Shown here piece by piece: positions 32,455 to 40,221 of a stretch of DNA of 64,000 nt; the stretch's first letter is position 1, and each line of letters starts with the position of its first letter. A program made the translations under genes and the position numbers. The stretch spans positions 1-64,000 of the forward strand of contig CAYWUW010000001.1 in the NCBI GenBank assembly GCA_964461505.1, written 5' to 3'. Below the pieces are notes generated by a model. That model had not been told where the DNA came from. It made no database searches and saw nothing but the letters and a program-made list of their open reading frames with translations. This DNA is from HK-STAS-PATE-42 sp964461505 (GTDB lineage Bacteria; Patescibacteriota; Saccharimonadia; Saccharimonadales; HK-STAS-PATE-42).

Positions 32455-32809
32455 AAGAATTCTGTTTGGCTTTAGCGACGTATTAAGCTTAGATGCTTGG
32501 TTGGATTATTTTGAAAGTAGAGGCTACAAAGTTGATGGAGCGATGAGTGGGGAAGATCTATTTTTAACAGCCAAGAGCTTTAAGCCAGATGTTCTGATTT
32601 TAGAATATAAGCTTAATGGTGAGATGGATGGGCTGGGAGTTTTTTATGGTCTGGCTGCTAGCTTTTTTAACTTAAGCTTAGTGTTGATAGGTGAGATTGA
32701 AAGTGGAGCTTTAAAAAGATTGAACAAAAATTTTGTTCAATCTGCTGGAATTCTGAACATTATTAAGCCTTCGGAACTTGGTTTTGAGGCTGTAGAAGAG
32801 CTATTGTAA
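32444..32809 (+). CDS. Degenerate receiver (pseudo-response regulator)
   Basis: A 121-residue CheY-like domain. The acidic pocket, normally VDDD, reads FGFSD, and the phosphorylation site, normally Asp, is Glu (E54 in DVLILEYKLNGEMDGL), which can mimic a phosphorylated state. The conserved Lys remains in NIIKPSE, while the Thr/Ser switch position reads LIGE. There is no output domain. The ATG is inside the 3' end of the pseudo-kinase gene, so the two are translationally coupled and likely form a phosphorylation-independent pair. Confidence 0.75.
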   Translation: MAAKRILFGFSDVLSLDAWLDYFESRGYKVDGAMSGEDLFLTAKSFKPDVLILEYKLNGEMDGLGVFYGLAASFFNLSLVLIGEIESGALKRLNKNFVQSAGILNIIKPSELGFEAVEELL

Positions 32810-32814
32810 ATTAT

Positions 32815-33083
32815 ATTTATTCCTCTCCCTAGGGAGAGGTTAGGTGAGGGGTTGTTAAGTTCTGCCTACTAAGGTAAATTCCACTTTTTTCTTCTTGATA
32901 AGAAAAAAGTTAGCAAAAAAGAATCAAGTTCAAAAACAACCGCCAGCACCTTAACTGCTGTATCTACAGTCTTAATTACCAATACTATCATCAGTTTATT
33001 GTGAGCTAGCAGGATCTTTAAACGGGTGGCTTAAAGTTTTTGAACGTTCAGTAGAATCTGCTTCGCAGAGCTTGTATAAATGG
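32815..33083. repeat. Repeat block upstream of recO
   Basis: A CTCTCCCTAGGGAGAGG palindrome (32823) precedes a second copy of the roughly 200-bp element seen at 15843-16048 before xseA. The two copies share most bases but differ in the middle (about 32960-33005). Confidence 0.85.
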
Positions 33084-33089
33084 TAAAAT
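33084..33089 (+). promoter_or_regulatory. -10 box of recO
   Basis: TGGTAAAAT: TAAAAT ends 10 nt before ATG 33100. Its context is shared with xseA. Confidence 0.6.
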
Positions 33090-33099
33090 CAGGGGAGAT

Positions 33100-33792
33100 A
33101 TGTATAAGCAAGTGACGACTCCGGCGATTGTGCTTTCTAGAACTAATTTTAATGAAGTTGATAGAATTGTTAACTTTTTGGGTCCGAAAGGGCAGTTTTC
33201 TGCAATGGTTAAGGGAGTTCGAAGGGTGAAATCTAAATTAGCTGGAGGAATTGAGCTATTTAGCATCTCGCAAATTACTTATCTTGATACAAAATCTGAT
33301 TTAAAAGTGGTGGTACAAAGTAGGCTGATTGAGCACTATGGGGATATTGCTGCTAATTTAGAGCGGATGTTGTTTGCATATGATTGTATGAAATATCTTA
33401 AAAAAATTACTCCAGAAGAAACTGATGATGATGGCTATTACTTAAGCTTAAAGGTTCTGTTAGATTCTTTGAATCGGCCGGATATTGATTTAAGCCTAAT
33501 TAAGTTGTGGTGGTTGGTGCAGGTTCTAAGCTTAACCGGTAATGGGTTAGAGTTGCAAAAAGATGCAGAGCTCAAAAAACTTTTTGAGAATCAGAGTTAT
33601 GGCTTTGTGGGCGGGAGTGCGAGGTTGGTTGTAAAAGATGGCGGGGTGGTGAGCTCTGATGTGATTAAGGTTTTGAGGTTAATGCAAGAAGGGAAGAATC
33701 CTGCTCAGTTGGCTAAGCTTAAGGGTGTTGATATCTTGAGCAAAAAAGTCTACCGGGAGCTTGAGGCTGCGAGCAAAGAGTTGCTTAGTTAA
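33100..33792 (+). CDS. recO: DNA repair protein RecO
   Basis: Loads RecA at gaps with RecR and RecF. The N-terminal OB fold TPAIVLSRTNFNEVDRIVNFLGPKGQFSAMVKGVRRVKSKLAGGIELFS is clearly RecO, and the C-terminal helical domain follows (LIKLWWLVQVLSLTGNGLEL). The zinc cysteines found in many RecO proteins are absent. At 230 residues it has the usual length. The promoter comes from the repeated element upstream. The TAA stop lies in TTAAGCTTAAG. Confidence 0.94.
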   Translation: MYKQVTTPAIVLSRTNFNEVDRIVNFLGPKGQFSAMVKGVRRVKSKLAGGIELFSISQITYLDTKSDLKVVVQSRLIEHYGDIAANLERMLFAYDCMKYLKKITPEETDDDGYYLSLKVLLDSLNRPDIDLSLIKLWWLVQVLSLTGNGLELQKDAELKKLFENQSYGFVGGSARLVVKDGGVVSSDVIKVLRLMQEGKNPAQLAKLKGVDILSKKVYRELEAASKELLS

Positions 33793-33845
33793 GCTTAAGA
33801 GTGGTATAATAATTCTTAAAGATTTGAGTTTAGAGATTTTTAAGT

Positions 33846-34577
33846 ATGGCAAGTTTTGATTTAGAACAAGTTAGGGCTTTTGAGAGTCAGTATTATAAGG
33901 AGATGCCAGATTATGTTCGCCAGGCTATAGAGCTAAGGAACAGTGGTTGGCAAGCTTTAGGTCAAGGCGATGAGAGTGGTGCTCAAGAATTGGTTGATTC
34001 TGTTCAGTTGCTGGCCGATGACTATCGTGTGTTTGGGGGTGAGAATCTGACCGAGGACATGTTTAGGCATAGCCAGTTAATTAATGCGGCAGGGCAGATT
34101 GAGCCTAAAGACTCTGTGGGTAACTATCAGCGAGAGATGGGAGCTAGTTTGGCAAGATTGGCACTAGTGGAGGCTTCAGGGCGAGAATTTGGCGGAGCTG
34201 CTATGCTTGCTCGCGCTGCATGGAGATCTTTTTCGCCTGTACAGGGAATGATATCTGAGGAATACAGAAGAATTACTGGGGCAGGTTTTGAGGATCAATA
34301 CAAGAGCATATTCAGCGGTAGATTGGCCTTGGTGCTGGCCGCATCTGGTAATGCCAGAGATCTTGATTGGGCAGTGAATCTAGCTAGAGAAGCAAGGAGT
34401 TTAGCAAGGATTTCGGAAGATCCAAGCAAAGTAGTGTTTGTTGATACAAAGATGACTGACGAGAAGAGAAAAGCCGCCAGAAGAAACCATAAAGCTGCAG
34501 CACGGGCGGCAACGCTATCTGCCAGGGCTCCACTTTCGGTGAGTAGAAAGGTTGCGCAAAGAGTTCTTGCAGCTTAA
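33846..34577 (+). CDS. Hypothetical 243-residue helical protein
   Basis: Not recognised. It has tetratricopeptide-like character: LRNSGWQALGQGDESGAQELVDSVQLL, ASLARLALVEASGREFGGAAMLARAAW and FSGRLALVLAASGNARDLDWAVNLAREA alternate small and large hydrophobics in helix pairs. The C-terminus is strongly basic and Ala-rich (KRKAARRNHKAAARAATLSARAPL), suggesting nucleic-acid or partner binding. There is no signal peptide. An extended -10 (TATAAT 33804-33809) lies 36 nt before ATG 33846. Confidence 0.65.
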   Translation: MASFDLEQVRAFESQYYKEMPDYVRQAIELRNSGWQALGQGDESGAQELVDSVQLLADDYRVFGGENLTEDMFRHSQLINAAGQIEPKDSVGNYQREMGASLARLALVEASGREFGGAAMLARAAWRSFSPVQGMISEEYRRITGAGFEDQYKSIFSGRLALVLAASGNARDLDWAVNLAREARSLARISEDPSKVVFVDTKMTDEKRKAARRNHKAAARAATLSARAPLSVSRKVAQRVLAA

Positions 34578-34589
34578 GTTTAGGCAAAC

Positions 34590-34720
34590 ACTTTTTGACT
34601 GGATCCCCGCAACAAGTGCAGGACAGGCCTTCGCGTGCGCTTAGGATGACGGTAATCTTTAAGCTACTTAGGTGGTATAATTAAGTTTAAGGAAATAGAT
34701 CTCTCGACAGGCTCGAGATG
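34590..34720. repeat. Palindromic repeats around the glyS promoter
   Basis: A GACTGGATCCCCGCAACAAG...AGGATGACGG unit (34595-34652) precedes GGTGGTATAAT (TATAAT 34676-34681). Between this -10 box and the glyS start lies another repeat (GATCTCTCGACAGGCTCGAG, about 34699-34718), related to the one near rplU. Confidence 0.7.
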
Positions 34721-34738
34721 AAAGGTCTAAAGTTTTTT

Positions 34739-36100
34739 ATGGCTGAATATAAAAAGTATTCGATGGAAGATATTGTGGCTTTGTGTAAGAGGCGGGGCTT
34801 TGTGTATCCGGGTTCGGAGATTTATGGTGGTGAAGCGGGTCTTTATGATTTTGGGCCATATGGTGTGGAGCTTTTGAATAATCTTAAAAAAGCCTGGTGG
34901 CGAGCAAATGTTCAGCTTAAGCCTAACTATGTTGGGCTTGATTCGGCAATGTTCAAGAATCCTAAAGTTTGGGAAGCGAGCGGGCATACCTCTGGCTTTT
35001 CTGACCCTTTAGCGGAATGCAAAAACTGTAATCACCGAATTCGGGTTGATAAAGAACTTGAAAAAATTGGCGTTACAGCTGATGAAAAAATGAGTGAAGC
35101 AGAGTTAAACAAACTTTTTGATGAGAATCGGGATAAAATTAAGTGTCCGAATTGTGGCAAAAAAGATTTTTCTGAAGTTAAGGCTTTTAACTTGTTGGTT
35201 AAATCTAATTTGGGTGATTTTACGGATGAGGGGAAACGTCCGGTTTATTTGCCGGGTGAGGCTTGCCAGGGTATTTATCTAAATTATAAGAACATTTTGG
35301 ATACAACTAGGCTTAAGGTTCCGTTTGGAGTTGCGCAAATTGGTAAGGCATTTAGAAACGAGATTTCGCCACGTAACTTTTTGTTTAGAACTCGTGAGTT
35401 AGAACAAGCTGATACGCAATATTTTATTCCACCAAATCAGAATAAAGAAAATTATGAGCGAATTAAAAAAGAACGCTGGGATTGGTATTTAAGCTTAGGA
35501 ATTAAAGAAGAGAATTTGAGATGGAGGCAGCATGAGAATCTAGTTTTTTATGCTGCCGATGCTTGGGATATTGAATATGATTTTCCAACTTGGGGCTTTG
35601 ATGAGATTGAAGGTCTGCATGACAGAACAGATTATGATTTAACGCAGCATATGAAGTTTTCGGGAACAGATCTAACTTATACCGATCCGCGGGACGGTGA
35701 AAAATATATTCCGTGGATTATTGAAACTTCGGTTGGTTTGGGGCGAATGTTTTTGGCATTTGTTTCTGATGCGTATCACGAGGAAGAAGTTGATGGAGAA
35801 AAAAGAGTTGTTCTTAAGCTTAAGCCAGAATTGGCGCCAATCAAAATGGTGATTTCGCCTCTGCTTAGAAACAAACCAGAGTTGGTAGAAAAAGCTAAAG
35901 AGGTTTTTGAATCTTTATCTAAAAAAGAGATGTGTGAGTATGATGATAACGGCAATATTGGTAAGCGTTATCGTCGAGCAGATGAAATTGGAGTTCCAAA
36001 ATGTGTTGTGATCGACTTTCAAACTCTAGAAGATGGAACTGTAACTGTGCGCGATCGCGATACGATGGAACAGGTTAGAGCTGGGGTTGAGGAGCTGTAA
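34739..36100 (+). CDS. glyS: Glycyl-tRNA synthetase, single-chain (alpha2) type
   Basis: Class II enzyme charging tRNA-Gly, of the one-chain kind rather than GlyQ/GlyS. The N-terminus MEDIVALCKRRGFVYPGSEIYGGEAGLYDFGPYGVELLNN is typical. A zinc-binding insertion has CKNC and CPNC. Motif 2 is FRNEISPRNFLFRTRELEQAD, and motif 3 is ETSVGLGRMFLAF. The C-terminal anticodon domain ends VRDRDTMEQVRAGVEEL. Length is about 453 residues. I prefer ATG 34739 (MAEYKKYSME) over ATG 34718, which would lie partly in a palindromic repeat. Confidence 0.97.
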   Translation: MAEYKKYSMEDIVALCKRRGFVYPGSEIYGGEAGLYDFGPYGVELLNNLKKAWWRANVQLKPNYVGLDSAMFKNPKVWEASGHTSGFSDPLAECKNCNHRIRVDKELEKIGVTADEKMSEAELNKLFDENRDKIKCPNCGKKDFSEVKAFNLLVKSNLGDFTDEGKRPVYLPGEACQGIYLNYKNILDTTRLKVPFGVAQIGKAFRNEISPRNFLFRTRELEQADTQYFIPPNQNKENYERIKKERWDWYLSLGIKEENLRWRQHENLVFYAADAWDIEYDFPTWGFDEIEGLHDRTDYDLTQHMKFSGTDLTYTDPRDGEKYIPWIIETSVGLGRMFLAFVSDAYHEEEVDGEKRVVLKLKPELAPIKMVISPLLRNKPELVEKAKEVFESLSKKEMCEYDDNGNIGKRYRRADEIGVPKCVVIDFQTLEDGTVTVRDRDTMEQVRAGVEEL

Positions 36101-36120
36101 TAGCTCCTCAATTTATGTGC

Positions 36121-36126
36121 TAAACT
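36121..36126 (+). promoter_or_regulatory. -10-like TAAACT before the 36134 gene
   Basis: TAAACT ends 7 nt before ATG 36134 within the palindrome TAAACTTAAGTTTA, an iterated-palindrome variant. murG (60655) and prfB (53136) show the same arrangement. Confidence 0.4.
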
Positions 36127-36133
36127 TAAGTTT

Positions 36134-36502
36134 ATGAATGAAGTTGCGACTAGAAAAGATCTGAAGAAGGTGGAAGATAAGCTTGATAACCGTATGGATA
36201 AGTTGGATCTCCGTATGGACAAATTTGATGCGCGTATGGAAAAGCTTGATGCATCTATTTCTGATTTGACTGATATTATTAAATCTTTTATGCAGCAGGT
36301 GGACGAGCGTTTTAATAAGGTGGAAGAGAGGCTGGATCGACTTGAAGAAAGTCACGAGCAGTTGCTCAGGACGATTGATTCTTTTATCAATAGAATGGAG
36401 GAGCATGATGTCGCGAATCATACTAGAGACAGCAAATATGATAAGTTGTTGGCTTGGGCCAGGAAGGTTTCTGAAAAAACTGGAATTCCGTTGGATATCT
36501 AG
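36134..36502 (+). CDS. Coiled-coil protein with RMDKLD repeats
   Basis: A 122-residue charged protein. Residues 8-60 repeat a heptad-like unit (DKLDNRMDKLDLRMDKFDARM), and a second coiled coil follows (DERFNKVEERLDRLEESHEQLL). The C-terminus KLLAWARKVSEKTGIPLDI is a compact amphipathic segment. Similar coiled-coil proteins of unknown role are frequent in Patescibacteria. It probably forms a long dimer or trimer. The -10-like TAAACT lies 7 nt upstream. Confidence 0.7.
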   Translation: MNEVATRKDLKKVEDKLDNRMDKLDLRMDKFDARMEKLDASISDLTDIIKSFMQQVDERFNKVEERLDRLEESHEQLLRTIDSFINRMEEHDVANHTRDSKYDKLLAWARKVSEKTGIPLDI

Positions 36503-36613
36503 TTCTTAGACTACTAGGATGATATTGTTATGCGTGGTTCAGAGTTATCTTAAGCTTAAGCTAACGCGGTGAATATTTAGTGGGGCGGAGGAATTTGTTG
36601 TGGGTTCTTCTAA

Positions 36614-36883
36614 CTAATTCCCCGTGCTTGGCTGCGGATTCTTTTTGATCTTAGCCCATTCTTGATCAGTGTTGAACTTTGGCCATTTTTCTTCTCGCTC
36701 TGTTAAACTTAACCATTCGATGATGTAGCAAAAGTTTTGCATATCGCCGATTTCTTCATCCCAAATGATTAGAACTTTAATTCCGTGACGCTGCATAATA
36801 GGCAGAGTATGTTTTTCAAAGCGTTCGTGAAAAGCTCTTCTGGCATTGTTCGGGATTTCGTAAGTTCTGAGTTCGTGAATCAT
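36614..36883 (-). CDS. NIPSNAP family protein
   Basis: An 89-residue ferredoxin-like alpha/beta protein. The signature MIHELRTYEIPNNARRAFHERFEKHTLPIMQRHGIKVLIIWDEEIGD is the NIPSNAP pattern (ElRtY...F...h..P.f.rhGi..vg.W). The biochemical role is not established. It stands alone on the minus strand between plus-strand genes. The family is uncommon in streamlined genomes, so acquisition by transfer is possible. Confidence 0.82.
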   Translation of the reverse strand: MIHELRTYEIPNNARRAFHERFEKHTLPIMQRHGIKVLIIWDEEIGDMQNFCYIIEWLSLTEREEKWPKFNTDQEWAKIKKNPQPSTGN

Positions 36884-36943
36884 TAGCCGTAATTATAGCA
36901 GTTCTTAAATATCTGTTAAACTTAAGTTGTAGGGCATATTCTT

Positions 36944-37516
36944 ATGGATGCAGAGAAGGTTAATTATGTAAGTTGGAACAGGGGCTGGGCGGCCATTCGG
37001 CGGCATTTGCCGGTTGTTTTAAAGCCTTTGGTTGCTGCGGGAATTGTAAGTTTGATATGGAAGTTGGCTCTATGCGACAACGGGATTAAGTTTAGTAAAG
37101 AGGCCGAAAATCCGGTTCTGTTTATTATAATTCCACTGGTAGGTTTTATTTATGTAATTTTTGCGAGCTTAGCGGTAAATTCTGTTTTTGAAGAATACAA
37201 AACGATTTCGCGTTCTGTGGTGAAATCAGATCTGGAAACTTTTTTGATTCACAGAGATGAACAACTTCCGATAATGATGCATATATTGGTGGGGGCACCT
37301 TCGCTAATCTTAATTTTAACAGCGATGCTTTTTGGATATGGCTCAGCTTGGGCGGGGCTATTTTCCGTTTTTTGTGTTAGTTTTGTGGTAACTCTAATTT
37401 GGGTAATTGCCACTGAGTTGGATGATTATCGCAAGAGCATTTGGTTTAAGGAAACTATTCCTGAAGAGTGGTACAAAATTGATGTGCAGGAATTTTTTAA
37501 AGATAAGTTAAAGTAG
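36944..37516 (+). CDS. Hypothetical membrane protein
   Basis: A 190-residue protein with four hydrophobic helices: about 24-44 (VLKPLVAAGIVSLIWKLAL), 58-80 (VLFIIIPLVGFIYVIFASLAV), 108-128 (IMMHILVGAPSLILILTAML) and 132-155 (GSAWAGLFSVFCVSFVVTLI). The loop VNSVFEEYKTISRSVVKSDLETFLIHRDEQLP and the end SIWFKETIPEEWYKIDVQEF are cytoplasmic-looking. It loosely recalls bestrophin-like channels, but I cannot support an assignment. Confidence 0.65.
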   Translation: MDAEKVNYVSWNRGWAAIRRHLPVVLKPLVAAGIVSLIWKLALCDNGIKFSKEAENPVLFIIIPLVGFIYVIFASLAVNSVFEEYKTISRSVVKSDLETFLIHRDEQLPIMMHILVGAPSLILILTAMLFGYGSAWAGLFSVFCVSFVVTLIWVIATELDDYRKSIWFKETIPEEWYKIDVQEFFKDKLK

Positions 37517-37621
37517 GCAGAAGGCCTGGTTCTAGTTTTTGGTACAATTAAGTTTAGTGATTAATCTCTCATAATGCTTGAGAGATAGTTTTTCTAAGCT
37601 TATATTCTAGGTTTAAATTTT

Positions 37622-38929
37622 ATGAAGAAGAGTGTTTTTGAAGAAGATTTTTTGTGGGGAGCTGGAATCTCTGCCCACCAGGTTGAAGGTGGGCAAGATA
37701 ATAACTGGACGGAATGGGAGCTTTCTAATGCCTCTTACTTGGCTAAATCTGCGTGCAATAAATTTGGTTATTTGCCGAATTGGAATCGAATCAAAAAACA
37801 GGCAGAAGATCCTAAAAATTATGTTTCTGGAAGAGCAGTTGAACACAAAAAATACTTTAAAAAAGATTTTGAGCTTCTAAAATCTTTAAACTTAAATACG
37901 CTCAGATTCAGTATTGAATGGAGTAGAGTTGAGCCAAAAGAAGGGGAGTTTAGCAAATCTGGGCTCCAGTTTTATAAAACGTATTTTAATGAACTTAAAA
38001 AGCAGGGGATAGTTCCGGTTGTAACTTTATGGCACTGGAGCTTGCCAAAGTGGTTTAGCGAAAAAGGTGGCTTTGCAAAAAGATCTAATCTTAAATATTT
38101 TGAACAGTATGTGGAGGTTGTGGCTAAGGTTTTGGGGCAAGATTTTAAATATGTAACAATTTTGAATGAGCCAATGGTTTATGCCTATCTTAGTTATAGA
38201 GATGCTAAGTTTCCTCCGGGGGAGAATAGTTTTTTAAAATGTGCAAGAGTTGTATTGAATTTGATTGGCGCACACAAGCGGGCGGCAAAAGTTCTAATTA
38301 AGTTTAGGCAAGATTGTAAAATTGGAATTGCACACAATGTGGTTGATTTTTACTGTGGTGATGAAAAGTTTTTAACTAAGCTTAATGTAAGGTTCTTGCG
38401 CTTTTTGGACAACTTCTTTTTTGTTGATAGAACTAAAAAATATCTGGATTTTATTGGAGTGAATTATTATTTTGCTCAAAGGCATTTTGGGCTGGGGCTA
38501 AATGCTGATAATCTTGATAAAAATAGATCTGATCTGGGTTGGGAGATGCAGCCGGCAAGGTTAGAAAACGCGGTTCATGAAATGTGGTGCAGATACAAGC
38601 TCCCGGTGATGATTACAGAAAATGGGGTGGCAGATTCTGGTGATAAATATCGAAAATGGTGGATTGGTGAGAGTTTAAAGGCGATGATTAAGCTTAAGAA
38701 GAAGGGAGTAGCTCTGTTTGGTTACATTCATTGGTCGCTTTTGGATAATTTTGAATGGGCAGAAGGTTTTTGGCCAAAGTTTGGGCTAATTTCTGTAGAG
38801 AGGGAAACGATGCAAAGAAGGGTGCGCCCGAGCGCAAAGTGGTTTGGGGCGGTTCTTGCTAGAATTCAGAACCCTGGGCCTAGAACTAAGCCAGTTGCGA
38901 GTGCGAAAGAAGTTGAGAGATTGAAGTAG
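37622..38929 (+). CDS. Glycoside hydrolase family 1 (beta-glucosidase type)
   Basis: A cytosolic GH1 enzyme that hydrolyses beta-glucosides or phospho-beta-glucosides. The N-terminus FLWGAGISAHQVEGGQDNNWTEWE is diagnostic. The acid/base Glu is E183 in TILNEP and the nucleophile is E333 in MITENG. Other active-site motifs are RFSIEWSRVEPKEG, TLWHWSLPKWF and SLLDNFEWAEGF. At 435 residues it is complete. No sugar transporter is visible nearby, so uptake must rely on genes outside the window. It is the only evident catabolic enzyme here. Confidence 0.95.
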   Translation: MKKSVFEEDFLWGAGISAHQVEGGQDNNWTEWELSNASYLAKSACNKFGYLPNWNRIKKQAEDPKNYVSGRAVEHKKYFKKDFELLKSLNLNTLRFSIEWSRVEPKEGEFSKSGLQFYKTYFNELKKQGIVPVVTLWHWSLPKWFSEKGGFAKRSNLKYFEQYVEVVAKVLGQDFKYVTILNEPMVYAYLSYRDAKFPPGENSFLKCARVVLNLIGAHKRAAKVLIKFRQDCKIGIAHNVVDFYCGDEKFLTKLNVRFLRFLDNFFFVDRTKKYLDFIGVNYYFAQRHFGLGLNADNLDKNRSDLGWEMQPARLENAVHEMWCRYKLPVMITENGVADSGDKYRKWWIGESLKAMIKLKKKGVALFGYIHWSLLDNFEWAEGFWPKFGLISVERETMQRRVRPSAKWFGAVLARIQNPGPRTKPVASAKEVERLK

Positions 38930-38968
38930 ATTAACAGTGGTGAGTGTGCTATAATCCCTCCATATATT

Positions 38969-39607
38969 ATGGAGAGATTTACTGAAAGAGATATTAAGCT
39001 TTGGCGTGAGTGGATGGATGGTGAAAATAGCTATACTCAGGGCGACGAGAGCCATCCTGCTAAATTTACTGCTGAAGAACAATCTAAGAGAATAACCGAG
39101 GGGATCCTTAAGGATAGTCCTTCGTTTGGAGAAGGCGCGAATGGGCGTTTACGCAGATTCTTATCTACGGGGCCCCTATTGAGAGAAGCTCCACTTAAGT
39201 TTGAGGAAGTGAAGTATAAAGTGGTTAGAGATTTAGGTAAGTCCGCACATAACCATTACGTAGCGTTAGTTTTTCTTGCTCACACTTTTAGGGGAGAGCC
39301 ACTTGAGGGAGCCTTCTCTGGTGTACTTGATGGATTAGAGGCTATACTGTCTGCTAATGCGCAAGATCCGTTACTATTGGAGAGGTTTACTCAGTTAGAC
39401 TTAACACTCGGAGGAGATAATATTGCAGCATTTCAAATGTTACAGAGCCTGCAAGATAGGGGGGATATTAAAGGCTTGGAGGATGGTTTGTATGATCAAA
39501 CTGCTAAAGTTCACGCGGGGTTTATAGCGGTTGCTTCTGAATTTGGCTGGCCGGAACCAGGCGTAGATTCAACATTGGACGCAAATCCTTGGAGTATTAC
39601 GGTATAA
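38969..39607 (+). CDS. Hypothetical 212-residue protein
   Basis: Not recognised. A soluble, mixed acidic/basic protein: ERFTERDIKLWREWMDGENSYTQGDESHPAKFTAEEQSKRITEGIL, a central helical region (VVRDLGKSAHNHYVALVFLAHTFRGEPLEGAFSGVLDGLEAIL) and a C-terminal segment ASEFGWPEPGVDSTLDANPWSITV. It lacks cysteine and membrane segments. The reading frame contains no TAAGCTTA octamer, suggesting foreign or recent origin. ATG 38969 follows TATAAT at about 38950 by a short leader containing GGAGAG overlap. Confidence 0.6.
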   Translation: MERFTERDIKLWREWMDGENSYTQGDESHPAKFTAEEQSKRITEGILKDSPSFGEGANGRLRRFLSTGPLLREAPLKFEEVKYKVVRDLGKSAHNHYVALVFLAHTFRGEPLEGAFSGVLDGLEAILSANAQDPLLLERFTQLDLTLGGDNIAAFQMLQSLQDRGDIKGLEDGLYDQTAKVHAGFIAVASEFGWPEPGVDSTLDANPWSITV

Positions 39608-39608
39608 C

Positions 39609-39639
39609 TTTTACACAGGGTGTGGAGAAGTTATGCACA
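39609..39639. promoter_or_regulatory. DnaA-box-like cluster upstream of mraZ
   Basis: TGTGGAGAA (39621-39629) and TTATGCACA (39631-39639) each differ by one base from the DnaA box TTATCCACA (the first on the opposite strand); TTTTACACA at 39609 differs by two. Three near-boxes in 31 bp may be chance or a DnaA-controlled site. Confidence 0.3.
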
Positions 39640-39715
39640 GGTGGTTTTGCTGACCGCTGTTTCTGGCTCTTAGATTTAGCTTAAGCTTAGCGTTTTTAAC
39701 TCTAACTACTTGAAT

Positions 39716-39762
39716 GTGGGTAAGTGTGGGTAGTAGACTAGGATTAGTGGGTAGATGTGGGT
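39716..39762 (+). promoter_or_regulatory. MraZ operator (four GTGGGT boxes)
   Basis: GTGGGT occurs at 39716, 39726, 39747 and 39757: two pairs with 10-bp period separated by 21 bp, so all four face the same side of the helix. MraZ binds direct repeats of this kind with 10-bp spacing upstream of its own gene in other bacteria. The boxes lie 80-126 bp before ATG 39842. Confidence 0.85.
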
Positions 39763-39841
39763 AAGCCACAGTTCTGGCTAAATAGCCGGTGTTGGTTTAT
39801 CAAAAAACAAAAATTCCCACGAAGCTTAAAACTTCAAAAAA

Positions 39842-40213
39842 ATGGCCAAAGTGGATTACTTCTCTCGAAAACTTGACGATAAAAATCGTTTAACTTTGCC
39901 TCAAGAGGTAAGGGATGAGTTTGCGGAAGGGATGATAATTACACAAGGCTTTGGTACCTATCTGCATGCTTACCCTATGAGTGTATGGCAGCAAGATGTG
40001 GAATCGCGTTTAAAGGGAGATATCCTGGATGAACGTATTGCAGATCTTAATGTTAGATTTCGGATGGGAAAAAAAGAGCTGGTACCAGATGTAAAGCAGG
40101 GTAGAATCACGTTAGATTCTAGTTTGCTTAAGCTTGCCGAAATTAGGCAAGATATCGTGGCGGTTCGAGTCGGCCAGTATTGGCGGCTCGGATCTCCCGA
40201 AAAAATCTTATAA
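39842..40213 (+). CDS. mraZ: Transcriptional regulator MraZ
   Basis: A DNA-binding double AbrB-like protein. The first repeat DYFSRKLDDKNRLTLPQEVRDEF and the second VKQGRITLDSSLLKLAEIRQDIVAVRVGQYWRLGSPEKI match the two MraZ halves. At 123 residues it is slightly short. In most bacteria mraZ heads the dcw cluster before rsmH; here rsmH is 15.6 kb away at 55860 and mraZ is followed by a terminator, so it is an orphan controlled by its own operator. No GTGGGT array is visible before rsmH. Targets may lie elsewhere. Confidence 0.9.
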   Translation: MAKVDYFSRKLDDKNRLTLPQEVRDEFAEGMIITQGFGTYLHAYPMSVWQQDVESRLKGDILDERIADLNVRFRMGKKELVPDVKQGRITLDSSLLKLAEIRQDIVAVRVGQYWRLGSPEKIL

Positions 40214-40221
40214 GATTTTTT
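40200..40221. terminator. Bidirectional terminator overlapping the mraZ stop
   Basis: A perfect 22-bp palindrome: AAAAAATCT, a 4-nt TATA loop, AGATTTTTT. It spans the TAA stop of mraZ and leaves mraZ as a single-gene transcript. Confidence 0.88.

Noticed and set aside
39608..39841. Toxin-antitoxin locus around the AbrB-like gene at 39842
   Set aside because: The protein has two MraZ-type repeats and a MraZ operator, there is no toxin gene beside it, and it is followed by a terminator.
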